Made by a program: the position numbers and the translations under genes. Source: Cordilura impudica (lineage: Eukaryota > Arthropoda > Insecta > Diptera > Scathophagidae). Taken from it: a DNA stretch of 64,000 nt. Under the pieces are notes generated by a model. It saw nothing but the letters and a program-made list of their open reading frames with translations, ran no database searches and was not told the DNA's origin. The DNA is taken from NCBI GenBank assembly GCA_963682025.1, contig OY821517.1, forward strand, positions 227,361,594-227,425,593. Direction: 5' to 3'. Shown one piece after another: positions 1 to 11,982 of the stretch; positions within the stretch are counted from its first letter, which is position 1; the number at the start of each line of letters is the position of its first letter.

Positions 1-671
1 GAGAGTTGAGAACACCTTCATTCGAGCTAATATGGTAGAAAATTCTTCAAAATCGAATTTGTGAGCACCCGCTATTCGCTTGAAATGAAACTTAATGCTC
101 TTTACGGCGGCTTCCCATAAACCGCCCATGTGAGTATAAATCGCCATTCGAACCCGTGAGATAAGTATTTTTGTGCGATATCTTGAGCTGAATTTCGTAC
201 GAATGAAGTGAATTCGCGTTCAAAAGCCCTACTGGCTCCAAGAAAGTTTTTCCCGTTGTCTAAGGTAACCCTTTGGGGGAGGCCCCGCCTCCCGATGAAA
301 CGAGCAAATGCCGCTTGAAACGCTGCAGAAGTTAGATCAGAGCATGCTTCTAAATGAATAGCCTTTGTGCTGAAACATACAAAAACGCAGACGTACCCTT
401 TTGTGTAAGTTGAATTGCGTAAGGGAGAGACTTTAAGCTCAAATGGCCCAGCGAAGTCAACACCTGTTGTTTGAAAGGTTGGCGATAAAGTGCACCATTC
501 GGGTGGCAAGGGTGCCATAATCTGAGAACAGGGTTGTTGTCTTTGTATGATGCAAATCTTACAATTCCGAATTACGCTTTTTACTCGGGGTTTAAGTTTG
601 GTGATGAAATATTCCGTTTGTATCATTCTGCACATTTGGCTGCATTCAGCATGATATAGAAATGTGTGCAA
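1..671 (-). pseudogene. BEL/Pao integrase (copy 1), frameshifted and cut by window edge
   Basis: The integrase inserts retrotransposon cDNA into the chromosome. The open frame 102-671 has the end of the zinc-binding region (CKIC), then the core with a first Asp in TGVDFAGPF (residue 72) and a second Asp in TLDNGKNF (residue 138). The third acidic residue is expected in the BEL motif MGGLWEAAVKS. That motif is present, but in another frame across about 84-115, so a small indel lies just upstream of it near 115-130. From there the coding frame stays open to base 1. Family assignment is firm; the break is seen directly. Confidence 0.9.
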
Positions 672-676
672 ATATT

Positions 677-1279
677 TCAGATACAGATGACAAAATTGTG
701 AGTTACTTGGGGTATTACAGGGTAACGTTCATTGTATGGAAGAGTTGATTGAACTAGTCTACCGTTTGCTCGAATAATTAAGTTGGAGCCCAGAAATGGG
801 TTTAACGATTTAAGGGGACTTTTGTTTGGTAAATTTTGAGAGGCCTGTAGGCATTTGTACTCTTCGGGATAATATGTGTCTTGAGCCATTGTAATAAGGC
901 GCGATTTTGCAAATTTCATTTCTGCTTGTGTCAGGTGTATTGAGTTATCGTTTTGGGATTCTTGGGTTTCATTTTTCAAGCATTTTCTATAAAATCTGAA
1001 CATATAGCATACAACGCGTAAAGCCTTGCCATATGCAGAGAATCTGCTCAGAATTTCATTGTTTTGAACTTCTGTGTGTAGAGCTAGGGTTTCTTTCTTA
1101 GATGTTTCTATTGGTTTCAAGGGGTTTCCTTTTGGCCACTCTGTTAAGGGTTTAGCGAGCCATGATGGTCCGTACCACCAGAGAGAATTGTGCGCTAGAT
1201 CTTGAGACTTGCAACCTCGTGTTCCATGATCTGCTGGATTGTCGTGAGAGGGGACATGATGCCATTTTGCATCTGGCAC
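677..1279 (-). pseudogene. BEL/Pao RNase H to integrase linker (copy 1)
   Basis: This 200-residue frame begins with the conserved stretch KWHHVPSHDNPADHGTRG, which follows RNase H in BEL/Pao polyproteins. It ends in the pre-integrase region (NPFLGSNLIIRANGRL), the start of the H2C2-type zinc domain. The preceding reverse transcriptase frame stops at 1311 and the integrase starts again at 671. Frame breaks therefore lie on both sides of this piece. It would not be made as a separate protein; it is part of the decayed pol. Confidence 0.85.
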
Positions 1280-1310
1280 TAAGTTGTGAATTTTACATAT
1301 CCTATGATAT

Positions 1311-2591
1311 CTATGTTTCCCAAGTCGAAGGGGTTTTTGAGAGCCAACCTAGTGTAATTGAAGAATCAGTCCACAAATGAATCTCTTCAGTATTAAGTTT
1401 TAAACATGAAATATAATTAACTAGACTCGCTAAGAGAACTGCGCCACTTAGTTCCAGACGCGGTAGCGAAACTGTTTGGATGGGCGCCACTTTGCTTTTT
1501 GCTACCAACAAATTGACGAAAGTATTATGAGAACTATTTTGACATCGTATATAGACTGTGGCACAATATGCCATTTTAGACGCGTCGGAGAACCCATGCA
1601 ATTGAATATTGTCTGAGGGATTATATTGTATCCAGCAAGTGATTGATATTTTTTGAACTTGGGAGAGATCTTGAACAAGCTCGTTCCACTTTTGTAGGGA
1701 TTCTTGAGATTCATCGTCATCCCATTCTAGGCTTTCCAGCCAAGGTTGTTGAATGAGCATTTTCGCCCTTATAACGTTAGGTGTGAGCCACCCCGCAGGA
1801 TCGAATAGCTTTGCCACTGATGACAGAATCTGACGCTTAGTTATTTTTGCCGTTTGGTCAATTGGATCAAAATTATACGTAAACGAGTCTGAGAGCGCAT
1901 TCCACTTAATACCAAGAGTTTTGGTAGAGCTTGCATCGTGGAATCTAAGAAAATTTGAATCGTACAAATCTTCTATTGGAACATGAGAGAGCAATTTGGG
2001 GTCATTAGCGGTTATTTTCTTTAATGGGAATCCAGCAGATTGCAATACGAGAACAATCTGTTTTTGAGCTGAAAGAGCGTCCTCTAACGTGTAACCTCCA
2101 GATAGAATGTCATCGACATATGTTTCTGTGCGCAGAATTGAAGCTGCTTTAGGGTATGCAGATTCGGAATCAGAAGCGAGTTTTAAAGTGGTCCGAATTG
2201 CGAGGTATGGGGCACAATTTAATCCAAAAGTTATCGTTTTTAATTCATAATCTTTAATTGGACCGTCATCTTGAGGTTGAAATAGAATCCTCTGATAGGG
2301 AATGTCACCGGGATGTAATATTATCTGGCGATACATTTTCTCGATGTCTCCATTGAAAACGTATTGATATTTTCTCCAATTGAGAATTATGGAGATCAAA
2401 TCGTTTTGCAGTGTAGGGCCTGTATAAAGAACGTCATTAAGTGAGTATTGTGATATTGACTTCCTAGAGGCATTAAATACAACTCTGAGTTTGGTTGTTT
2501 TGTGATCTGGGCGGACTACGGCGTGATGTGGTAAATAAAATGAGCTGTATTTACTGTTGGTGTTAATTTCCGTAGATGACGTTTCTTTCAT
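1311..2591 (-). pseudogene. BEL/Pao reverse transcriptase and RNase H (copy 1)
   Basis: This piece copies the element RNA into DNA and removes the RNA strand. The 426-residue open frame has the BEL/Pao reverse transcriptase (PHHAVV, RVVFNAS). It has a first catalytic Asp in GDIEKMY (residue 82) and the YVDD box (residues 158-161). A connection region (KLFDPAGW, about 261-268) leads to RNase H with candidate acidic residues D336 (GFSDAS), E380 (LPRLEL) and D409 (LWTDSS). All these residues are intact, so the fragment itself is undamaged. It is disconnected from protease and integrase by frameshifts. Its first Met is internal to the ancestral polyprotein. Confidence 0.94.
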
Positions 2592-2625
2592 ATGACCAAG
2601 AGTTAGGTACTCATTTATAACAGCC

Positions 2626-3322
2626 TTACATTGTGATTGAAGGTCGGGATCTTTGGCTAGTTTTTTTTTCCATACTCGTGTATTGTGCTAAGGCTATGAA
2701 TCGAGATGATCCGAGAAATATTTTTTCGGGAAACTCAGATTTAAATGGTAATCGAACAATGTATCTACCATTTTCGTCACGCGTGGTTTTTTCATTATAA
2801 AATTTTTCGCAAAAGTTATCTTCTGCTGACTTTGAGTGAGCTTCTGGAATTTCTTCCTGCTCCCAAAACTTTTTTAAGAGTGAGTTAAGTTTTGAGGTTT
2901 CATTATCAACAGCTGAGTACCCAGCCAAAGACAGTATTATAGGCCGATGTTTGACCACAAATATTTTTTTTGATACCTTCAATATTAAGAGAGTGTTCAT
3001 AATCATTCCCTAAGATGAGATCTATCTGCGAAGATTTATTAAATGTTGGATCCACTAGATCTAATTCAGCTATATCGGTTGAGTGAGGTATTTCAAAGGT
3101 GTAAACTGGAATTTTGTTCGTCACTTTTGGTAGCACTATGGCTTTAATGGGAACCCGTAAGTCATAACTTTTTGCGTACAAAACAAATTCGCATTCTTTG
3201 CTTGCTGTTTGCTTTTGTCCGCCAGTACCGATTATCTCGAAATGGGATTTTTCATAGGGTAGCTGGAGATGACTACGAACTTTTTCCGCTAAAAAGGTTC
3301 GTTGAGAAACTGGATCAATCAA
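2626..3322 (-). pseudogene. BEL/Pao protease domain and linker to RT (copy 1)
   Basis: Two overlapping frames make up this part. Frame 2906-3322 starts with LIDPVSQRTF, matching the BEL retropepsin-like active-site segment, and ends with LILGNDY and NTVFGWVLS, hallmarks of its C-terminal half. Frame 2626-3006 carries the linker (KFWEQEEIP, RYIVRLPFKSEFPEKIF) that precedes the reverse transcriptase. Just upstream of LIDP, about 16 extra bases (minus strand, near 3325-3340) separate the usual R-A from L-I-D and shift the frame. No protease could be made from this copy as it stands. Confidence 0.85.
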
Positions 3323-4559
3323 TGTCTAATATTTTCATTGCTCGTAGAGCAATTGGCTTGAAATTGACGGGAGGTGCTAGAAATTTCATCTTGGGTGTTC
3401 GTTCTAGGCATTTGGATGCTATTTGCCGTAGCATTTTGAGTGAGGCTATTGTGGCTAGAGTGACTGGGGTTCTGTACATTTTGTTTCATATGCAATACGG
3501 TGTGATGAGGTTTTTGGCAATGAAGGCAAGTATGTTTGCACTTACAATTGGACTTGAGATGAGACGAGGCTAAACAATTATTGCAGTATTTATTTTTAAA
3601 TACGTAATCTACTCTTTGTTGTACCGTGAAGGCTCGGAACTTTGAGCATAGTCTCAAAGAGTGATTTTCTTTGCATAATTTGCACAATAGAGTTAGGTTT
3701 TCTTGTGAAATGTATATTTGTACATCACGGTTGGGTTTATTTGACAGCGTGAAACAATCTTTTGGGACCACTTTGGAAGCTCGCGTGGAGAAGTGAGTGA
3801 CTGCTCCCATAGTGCAAGTGTAACTTCTGGCAGTTTTGTTGAGATAAGCAGAATCAGAATAGTGTACCAGCTCTCTACGTCGACGCCGAGCGTGCTGTGA
3901 GTTGCCAGGGAATCATTTTCGGATGATTGAATTCTCCTGACTGACTCGCTGTCTTCAATTTTTGCCGAGGGTATATCAAATAAAATTTTTATTTGATTGT
4001 CAACTAACACTCTTTTGTTTTCATAGCGGGTTTTTAGAGCATCCCACGCTAGATCGAAATTGTCATTTGAAAGGGGGTATCTTTTCACTATTGCACCAGC
4101 TTCACCTCTTGTTTTATTTCTGAGGTGATTGAGTTTAGAAACTGGTGTGAGCTTTGGGTAGTTTATGTACACTGCCGTGAACATGTGACGAAAGGATGGC
4201 CATTGTTCATAACTGCCTGCAAAGGTCTCAGTATCGCATGGTGGGAGTTTTATGCAGTGACCTGAGTTTTCAGGGATAGAGTTTGGGTTTGGGCCAGGAT
4301 AGCGAAGTGTTGATTGGACTACTGGGATGTGAGATGTATTCATTCGGCTAACCTTTAGGAAATCGGTCATTTGGGAATGGCAGTGGTAATATGCTTCTGA
4401 ACAAGCATTACAATCTTCCTTGGCCTTTGTCCTGAATTCAGTATCAATTGACCCATCTTGTGCCAACATTACCTTACGATACGAGTCTTTCAGGTTTACC
4501 CATTCTGAGCTTAGCTCTCCTAATTTTACCTCAAGAATGGATGCATTTGGCTCTTCCAA
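3319..4559 (-). pseudogene. BEL/Pao gag with zinc knuckles (copy 1)
   Basis: Gag would form the particle and bind the genomic RNA. Frame 3693-4559 (288 residues) has the BEL gag N-terminal helix region, then the conserved LPPCDTETFAGS (residues 105-116) and GEAGAIVKRYPL, matching the DUF1759-type domain. After a frameshift between about 3700 and 3780 the second frame (3319-3810) has a CCHC knuckle with C43, C46, H50, C55. A further C76/C79/H84/C89 set and a C-x2-C-x3-HH cluster follow. The Met at 4559 is the natural first Met. Confidence 0.9.
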
Positions 4560-4739
4560 AGCATTATTGAATAGTCACAGGACTCAAGTAAAAGGCCACA
4601 ATCAAACAGAAACTGTTCCTTATATAAGGGATTAAAGGCCGTGGCCGATGTTTCAGTTATAGAGGGCATATTTAGATTTGAGTTTAACTGATTGGGTTAC
4701 AATTAAAGTTGCTGGCTTAAAGAATTTTATTAATTCTGA

Positions 4740-5490
4740 AAATTTGGGCCTATTTGAGTACAGTTGTGTTTAATGAGCTGAAATTTAACTTAATGGGCGA
4801 TTAGTTAAATTTAATGAGCTGAAATTTAACTAAATGTGTGATTAGTTAAATTTAATGAGAAGAAATTTAAATTATTTAAATTTAATGAGAAGAAATTTAA
4901 ATAAACGGATTATTATTTAAATTTAATGAGCTAAAATTTTAAATAACTGAGATTCAATTTAAATAAATGGGATATTATTTAAATTCAATAAGCTAAATTT
5001 TAAATATATGAGATTCAATTTAAATAAATGGGTTATTATTTAAATTTGTTGAGATAAAATTTAAATAAATGGGTTATTATTTAAATCCAATGAGCTAAAT
5101 TTTAAATAAATGAGATTCAATTTAAATAAATGGGTTCTTATTTAAATTTGTTGAGATAAAATTTAAATAAATGGGTTATTATTTAAATCTGTTGAGCCAA
5201 AATGTAAAAAAATGGGTAATTATTTAAATTTATTGAGCTAAAAATTTAAATAAATGGGATCCAATTTAAATAAATGGGTTATTATTTAAATTTGATGAGC
5301 TAAAATTTAAATAATGGGTACTTATTTAAATTTGATGAGCTAAAATTTAAATAATGGGTACTTATTTAAATTTTATGAGCTAAAATTTAAATAAATGGGT
5401 ACTTATTTAAATTTAACGGGCTAAAATTTAAATAAATGTATAATTATTTAAATTTATTGAGCCGAAATTTAAATAAATGGGTTGGTTTTA
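4740..5490. repeat. 41-bp AT-rich tandem repeat upstream of BEL copy 1 gag
   Basis: About 17 diverged units of 40-41 bp follow one another. Each unit carries two copies of the palindrome ATTTAAAT separated by ATGGGTTATT-like and TGAGCTAAA-like blocks. Two neighbouring units near 5300-5380 are almost identical with a period of exactly 40 bp, and others vary by a base or two. It lies 180 bp upstream of the gag start on the side where the 5' LTR or untranslated leader should be. It could belong to the element or be an independent minisatellite. Confidence 0.85.
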
Positions 5491-5499
5491 GTTAAAAGC

Positions 5500-8400
5500 G
5501 CAAATATGTGATAATTATTTGAAAAGGGCTTTGTAATAGATGTTAACTTTCCAATATATTAACCAATTCATTTAATATTATTTAAATATATGTTTTTCCA
5601 ATTAGTTTCCAAATTGGCTTTGTCTCCACTATGGGTTCTATTGCCTCGATTTAATTTTATATAACTATAAATGAAATTGGAAACAATTAATGTTTATCCG
5701 TGCTATAATCGTCGGCAACCTTGTATACAGTAAACTGTAATTTGTTATATAAAAATTTTATTTTTAAATGGTGGAGGTTCCAATTAAATTTCTAAACTTT
5801 CGATTTAATTTATTTATAAAAAAAAAATTTTTTTTTTAATATATTTATAGTTGGTTTGGTGCCAATAATATAATCTTTAATTCACAAATTTTTTATATAT
5901 TTTTTTTTTTTTTTGAAATTGAAAAGTAAAATATAATGCGATTAGTTTTGCTGTTGATGAGTTTACTATTCGTGTTTCTTTGAAGGATTCTAAAATATTA
6001 TTACAAATTTATATTTCTCATCGTGAATGTGTAACAAATATTTTTTTCCTCGTTGATATCGAACTGAAGAAAGAGGGGCAAGTGTTTATATGAGTGCTAA
6101 ATCAAATATATAAGTAGTTTAGTTAAGCTTTATTTTCCTTTCTCTACCTTTATTTGTTTTGATTCTTTTTCATATATAAGTAAATATTGTTTGATGTATG
6201 GAGGATTTCTTCTCTCTATTTGATAAAGTTCTTTTGTCGCTTACTTAATTTAAAACATGTATATTTTTTGCTAAAACAACCTTTGTTTTCTTTTTATTTA
6301 ATGTAGTTCGTAAACCATATATTTTACATGTATGAGTGTATTCTTAAATATTAGCTGCAGAGATTCCCATCAATTATGATTAATAATTAAAAAAACTACT
6401 TGTAACGGATTGTATTTTGTCACTATTTTTTGTATATTTTTTTTTTATTAATTGCCTTTGTTACAGATCGAGTTATGGTAAAACGACTAGGAGAGGTCTT
6501 AGGACATTGGTTGACAATTACTGAGCAATTGAATAATATATTTATGTAAATATATAATTGAACAAAGGAAAAGAATTAATGGCAATAAAGTTTATTTTTA
6601 AAGGGTGTATAATTTTTGAACATAGTGTATCTTCCTTTCTATCCTTTTTGTGTTGATCTTCCAATTTAAATAAGTACGTACTACGTAAGTTCAGTAAAAG
6701 AAACCACTTGTTAATCCAAAAAAATATTTATAAAAAATACGTTTCGTTTTGCGTTTTTTTTTTTTTAACCTTTAATTTATTATTTTTTCCCAAGAGGTGA
6801 AGTGATTGTGGGGTGGAGGTATTACTTACTAAACACAATATAGAATTTTCAGTGTAATAAACTTATTAAATTAGCATATAATATTGTTGATTTGCAATAT
6901 AATATCTTGTTGTTGCTTAAAGACTATGAGTAGATTTCAATTATATATAAAAGAATGCACAACAAACTCAACTATGATGATAGCAATCATTTGTAATTAT
7001 TATGCTGTTATTTTGCATAAATTGTTTTTTGATATATTTGAATTATAATAAAGAAATATTTTCGGTTGTAAGGTTGATTTTTATTGTGTGTTTTCTTATT
7101 CTTTTACTCATAATTAATTAACTATTACTTGTCTGACGGAATTGAACACAATAAATAATAAAATAATACCACTTGTTTTTTGTTTTTTGTTTTTACTGTT
7201 TGTTCTGATCAGATCACTGTTTATCTTAGTAGTATACTAGTAGAATGTTAATGTGAGACTGGTGTAGCGTTTAAGTTTGTTGGTTTTTCAATTTTATGAA
7301 GCTTACCAAAAAGAGCTTTCTTGTTTAAAACCAGTATTTTTGTCATAGTTGATTGTTGTTGTAATTGTCAAGATGATGTACCGGTTTTTATGTAGTTTAT
7401 TATATATTTATATATTTTTTGGAAGACAGACTTTTAACGGTATTTATATATATATTTTTTTTTGTTTAATGGTTTTTTAATGATGTTTTAAATTTTAATT
7501 TTAACTTTTAATTATTTGTAAATTTTAAACCATGTTTTTTCTAAAGTACATACCTTTTTAATTTTCGTTTATTCTTTTAACTTTGTTTATTCTTCAATGA
7601 ACAATTGATTGATATTCAATGCAAACCAATTATGTGAGGTTATGTTGTACAATTGTTTAAGTTACTTTTCACACATTATTTAATTGCGCTTGTTAATTAA
7701 TTTTCTTAATTTAATAATTCGGAATGTATGTGTTTTGAATTTTCTTTCCTATACTACTATTGATTTTTTCTGCAATTTCTTGTTTATGTTGCACAGTCAC
7801 TAATTTGTTTTAAAGCTTTTACTCTTAATTTTCGTTTATATGTTAAAAAATATAATTTCTTTGTTTGTACTCACTGTCTTTTCTTATTTGGTTTGTGGAG
7901 TTTTTATTTGACACTATCTCTAACGTGATGTGCATATTTACCTCATAACTTATGTATGTATGTATGTATGTTGAATTTGGTAATGTGTCGGGGAGTGCAG
8001 TTTTGTTTTTTCCACTGGTTTTTTTTCCAACGAAGGACCATGAACAGATTTCTCCGGGATGGATGATTTTAAATTCAGGATGCTAGGATGCAATAGTGAG
8101 CTGCAATGCCTGGAACTTAAATTGATCGGGTAATAGTAGAGAATATAAATGTTGTGATATAAAAATATATGGAGATTTATTTCAGATATTACAATTTTAT
8201 TTCTTAAGTTTATAAGATTAATTTTGGTGCTATTCTAGCTCACCGTTTTTGTTGATAGTTGTACAGGAAGTGACTCTATCCAATATTTTTGATATAACAT
8301 TGCCTTCTGACAACGGATAATTTTGATTTTACGATACATTTTTAGATAAAAATAGATAATTCACAGTAGGTTTAAGTATTCGTTACAAGTTAGGATACTC

Positions 8401-8650
8401 ATTATAGTTACAATAAGGTGCCATTAATATTTACAAAATTCAGTTTTATTTTAAATATTTTACAGATTATTTTTGTCTAAATTTCTGAATTTAGTCAAAT
8501 ACATATAAAAATTAAAAAAAATAATATTTTAACATAAGAATTTATAAAATTATGACATTAATAAAATACTAAAAAAATTTAAAGTTGAAAATTATTAAAA
8601 ATTACAAAAAAGAGAGAAAAAAATAAAGGAAATAAGATTACAATAAGAAA
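5500..8650. other. AT-rich region without recognisable gene
   Basis: Stop codons are dense on both strands and I recognise no domain. Homopolymer T and A runs are common, and there is a short (TATG)5 microsatellite at 7951-7970. The right-hand end (about 8160-8660) probably includes the 3' untranslated tail of the minus-strand retroelement A. The left part might include a BEL LTR, but I found no terminal repeat pair to prove it. Confidence 0.6.
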
Positions 8651-8670
8651 TACCTTTAAAAAGTTTAGGT

Positions 8671-10945
8671 TTACGCAAAGTACATATTTAAATAAGGATG
8701 TATTGCTTTGCTATTAAGTTGAATATTAGGTGGAAGGCTATTCCAAAGACGTACAGCATTAAGTGCCATTCTGATACTAGGCATCGATATATAGGAATAA
8801 TTAATTTTTGATGCGTAAACATCTATACGCGCAGGGGGGTAAATTTCTATTTCACAATACAATCACAAAAACAGCGTAACATAAATCGGTGAGAGCTGTA
8901 ATACAAGTCGGTGTATGACTTATAATTGTATTGGTGAAAAAATTATGATATAAAATTGTTTTTATATGCAACTTTTTTAAAAGCGTCATCTATGTATCAC
9001 TTATATACGTTTATATTGGAATATTTTTAACGTTTTACAGCAAAGGGTTGTTGGATTAGCTGAAACAGTTTTTGCTATAAGTGATACATAGATGACGCTT
9101 TCTGTTTGATTTTAAAAAATGACATAAAAAATCTTTAATTGCTAGATGTTTACACATCTCCCCTGTGATCGGACTCACATGATTTTTTACCTCTGTTCGA
9201 TTTGGCAAATCGTATATGATTGCATAAGTATTGTGGCTTTCCAGTATATATTATATTATGAAGAAAAATTAGTAATCTAATCTTTAGTAGGTTTTCAAGT
9301 GATACTCCGTACAGGCTTTTCGAGAAGGACGATATGTCTTCAAATTTCCTTACACCATACACATACCTAACAGTATTGTTGTAAAGCATTTCAAGTTTTT
9401 TTTTGCTGATTGAATCGCAATTCGCAAACAGTTCGCATCCATAAGTTAGTGTTGGAATAAGGTAAGCCTTTGCCAATAGTGTTCTTAATCTTAATGGTGT
9501 AAAGAATTGCGTTGCCCATAGGGTCCTTAGTTTAACGTATGATTGTGCAACTAGCATGTTGATGTGGCTTGACCAATTTTAGTTGCTGTTAAAGACCAAT
9601 CCAAGATTTCTAGCTGCTGGAACTATCTCAATTCTTTGATTATTTATTGATATTTCCATATCAATAAGTGGGTTTATAGTCCTTTTGTGTATCACTATGC
9701 ATTTAGATTTATTTGGATTTAAGCAAAGTCCATTAGAAATTGCCCAACAATTTATTCTGTTAAGGTCATCGTTCAGGTTATCCACATTTTGGCGATAGAA
9801 TTAACAGGGCTGCATCATCTGCATACATGCGAACATTGCAATGTGATAAGTGGTGGGGTAAATCATTGGCATAAATAGAGGAAAGAAGCGGCAACAGAAT
9901 TGACCCTTGGGGTACACCTCTACTAATAGCTAATGGTTCAGATATTGTATTATTTACGAATACTGATGGTATCCGTTCTGAGAGGTATGTTGATATTAGC
10001 TGTATTGAAGTTGATGAAAAATTGAATAATTGACTTGGCTTCATACATAATGTAGAATGATTGACAGTATCAAATGCTTTGGAATGATCAAGAAGAACCA
10101 AAAAATTAACTTTACCGTCATCTAACTCACGTCTTATATTTTCGAAAACATCAATTAGGGCAGTAACGCAACTATGGTTGGGACGAAAGTCGGATTGCTT
10201 GTCCGTCAAAAGTTGATTTACATGTAAGTATGTGCTCATTTGCAATTGCAGTAGTTTTTTCCAAATTTTTCGAAAGAAATCTAAGTATGGCAATTGGACG
10301 ATATTCTGAGTTTGATTGAGGTAGCGGAATTATCTTTGCATGTTTCCATTTTGTAGGAAAACGACTCGACGTGATGCTGTTGTTGAACAGATGAGTAATA
10401 TAAGGCACGATTAATGGTAAAAGAATTTTAATAATTTGGGGGTGTAAGTTATCATATCCAAGAGCATTAGATTTTATTTGCGAGATACAAGAAAAACATC
10501 AGACTGGTTGTCGCAGGAAAACTCAAACTTGTTTTCTTCTAGAAAGAAATTATTATTGACGTTAGCGAAAAAACCATTACGGCTTGTAATGTCTGTTGGA
10601 ATCATGGGTATATTAGTGAACATCTTATTGAGTTCATCAGCACCAACAGGACAGTTTCTGGTTTTATCAACATTGCCAATACCAATTTCGCGAAGAGTAT
10701 GCCAAGTTTTTTTAGAATCCAACACAGTACTAAAGCGATTAGTGTAATATTCTGATTAAGCGATCCTAATTTGGTGATTGACAGCGCTTCGAGCTGATCG
10801 GAATTCAGTTTTCAGTTCAAGTGTTTTGAAATGTTTCCATCTTGAGTAGGCTGAATCTCTTCGCTGTATTAGTTACTGAATTCTATTGGTAAACCATGGT
10901 TTATTCTTTGGTGTACAAATAAGTAATTGTATATTTAAGTCAAGT
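8671..10945 (-). pseudogene. Non-LTR retrotransposon A, reverse transcriptase remnant
   Basis: Minus-strand pieces line up as the second ORF of a CR1/Jockey-like element. In coding order they are the linker after the endonuclease (KPWFTNRI, near 10900), TWHTLREIG and the RT start (IIPLPQSNSEYRPIA). RT blocks follow with AFDTVNHS and GVPQGSIL, the YADDA active site, the thumb (TYGCELF, 9150-9557), and the family-typical C terminus RLWNSLPPNI (8671-8862). At least five frame breaks are present. Coding can be followed to the target duplication of the adjoining hAT at 10953. No endonuclease that clearly belongs to this copy was found. A 122-bp MITE splits its 3' part. Confidence 0.85.
8980..9101. 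mobile_element. 122-bp MITE with perfect 26-bp inverted ends
   Basis: Positions 8980-9005 begin AAAGCGTCATCTATGTATCA and are the exact reverse complement of 9076-9101, 26 of 26 bases. The 70-bp interior has no coding capacity. It sits between the thumb-derived and C-terminal fragments of retroelement A, as expected for an insertion. No clear target duplication was found, so the superfamily stays open. An alternative is a simple hairpin with a local function. Confidence 0.75.
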
Positions 10946-11336
10946 TTATATACCAGGCATGGGAAAATGCGGCCCCACGGGCCGCATGCGGCCCACGAAC
11001 GAATTTTATGCGGCCCCATATAAATTTGAAAAAAATTACAATATTTACTTTAGATTTAATTCAAAAAAAAAAATCAAAACATTAATACCAAAATTTCAAA
11101 GTATTGTTCAAAAATAGAATTAATACGAGTATAAATTTTCCATAGGGCCACAAAAATACAAATTATTTGAATGTAACATCTGTTAGCATGCTTAATTTTT
11201 TCTATTAGAACCAATGTAGCATGTACAAAAAAAAATGCATTTTAAAAATTGTATGTTTGCAAAACACACTCATGATTTGAAATGCAAACGACAGAGCATA
11301 ATAATTTTTCTCTTGTTTTTTATAGGTCATTATTTT

Positions 11337-11982
11337 CAGGGTTGTCAACTTTAAAATATCAAAAAGCACTAAACCGACAAAAATCGCATAATTTGAAAAA
11401 AAAAAACACTATATTTTCCATTTTTTATTTTTGTTTTTTTCAGTAAAAGCCCTGTTGTCCTGAATGCTTGGGGATGAGAGCAGCCCCGATAATTAAATGT
11501 TTCATTAAAACTAGAAATTTTTTATCTTTCGGAACAGAAATTTTCTTCTTTCAATCCATTTTTAATGTGAAGTAAAGCATTAACTGAATGTAATGGCAAT
11601 GGATTTCTTATTTTGGATTAGAAAGGGTTCAAGTCGCTCTCAACTTTAGCGTTTAAATAAGAAAGCGACAAAAGTTTAATATCGAGATTAGCTACAGCTT
11701 CAAATGGACTTAAATCAGTAGCATCCTGATGTGATTTCACTTCATTCCAAAATTCAATTGTGGATTCAGTATTTTGCCATTTCATCAGGTGATTATTTGC
11801 CATCCATTTTCAATACTTGGCAAAATTTCAAAATTAGATTCGACTTGTGATGATAACAGCAAATAAGGATTTGGTGTCACTGATGTTAAAAAATGCACTA
11901 AGCACTAACTCGAAAAATTTTCGCGTCAAAAATTTTAAGAAGCAATAAAAACAGTGCTAAAAGCAATAAGTTGACAACCCTG
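11337..11982 (-). mobile_element. hAT derivative G nested in hAT F (internally deleted)
   Basis: Ends are CAGGGTTGTCAACTT and its reverse complement AAGTTGACAACCCTG. The flanking 8-mers are ATTATTTT and AATATTTT (7 of 8 identical), consistent with an old hAT insertion. The 646-bp body keeps only the C-terminal transposase dimerisation region on the minus strand (11618-11803), readable as FWNEVKS, then FEAVANLDIKLLSL and a degraded NAKVE. This is a non-autonomous deletion product of an autonomous relative not present here. Poly-A/T tracts fill the left side. Confidence 0.85.

Larger units (their letters stand above)
1..4660 (-). mobile_element. BEL/Pao LTR retrotransposon, copy 1 (3' end outside window)
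   Basis: In minus-strand order the stretch encodes gag with CCHC knuckles, a retropepsin-like domain, reverse transcriptase, RNase H and integrase. That is the domain order of BEL/Pao elements. The pieces lie in several frames with breaks near 3750, 3310, 2650, 1290 and 115, so this copy is defective. The integrase frame is still open at base 1, so the end of the integrase and the 3' LTR lie outside the window. I could not locate the 5' LTR or a primer-binding site upstream of gag. The upstream side instead holds a 41-bp tandem repeat. Confidence 0.93.

Noticed and set aside
4600..4640. CCTTATATAAGG palindrome upstream of BEL copy 1 gag as a promoter
   Set aside because: TATA-like and suggestive, but there is no LTR context or start-site evidence.
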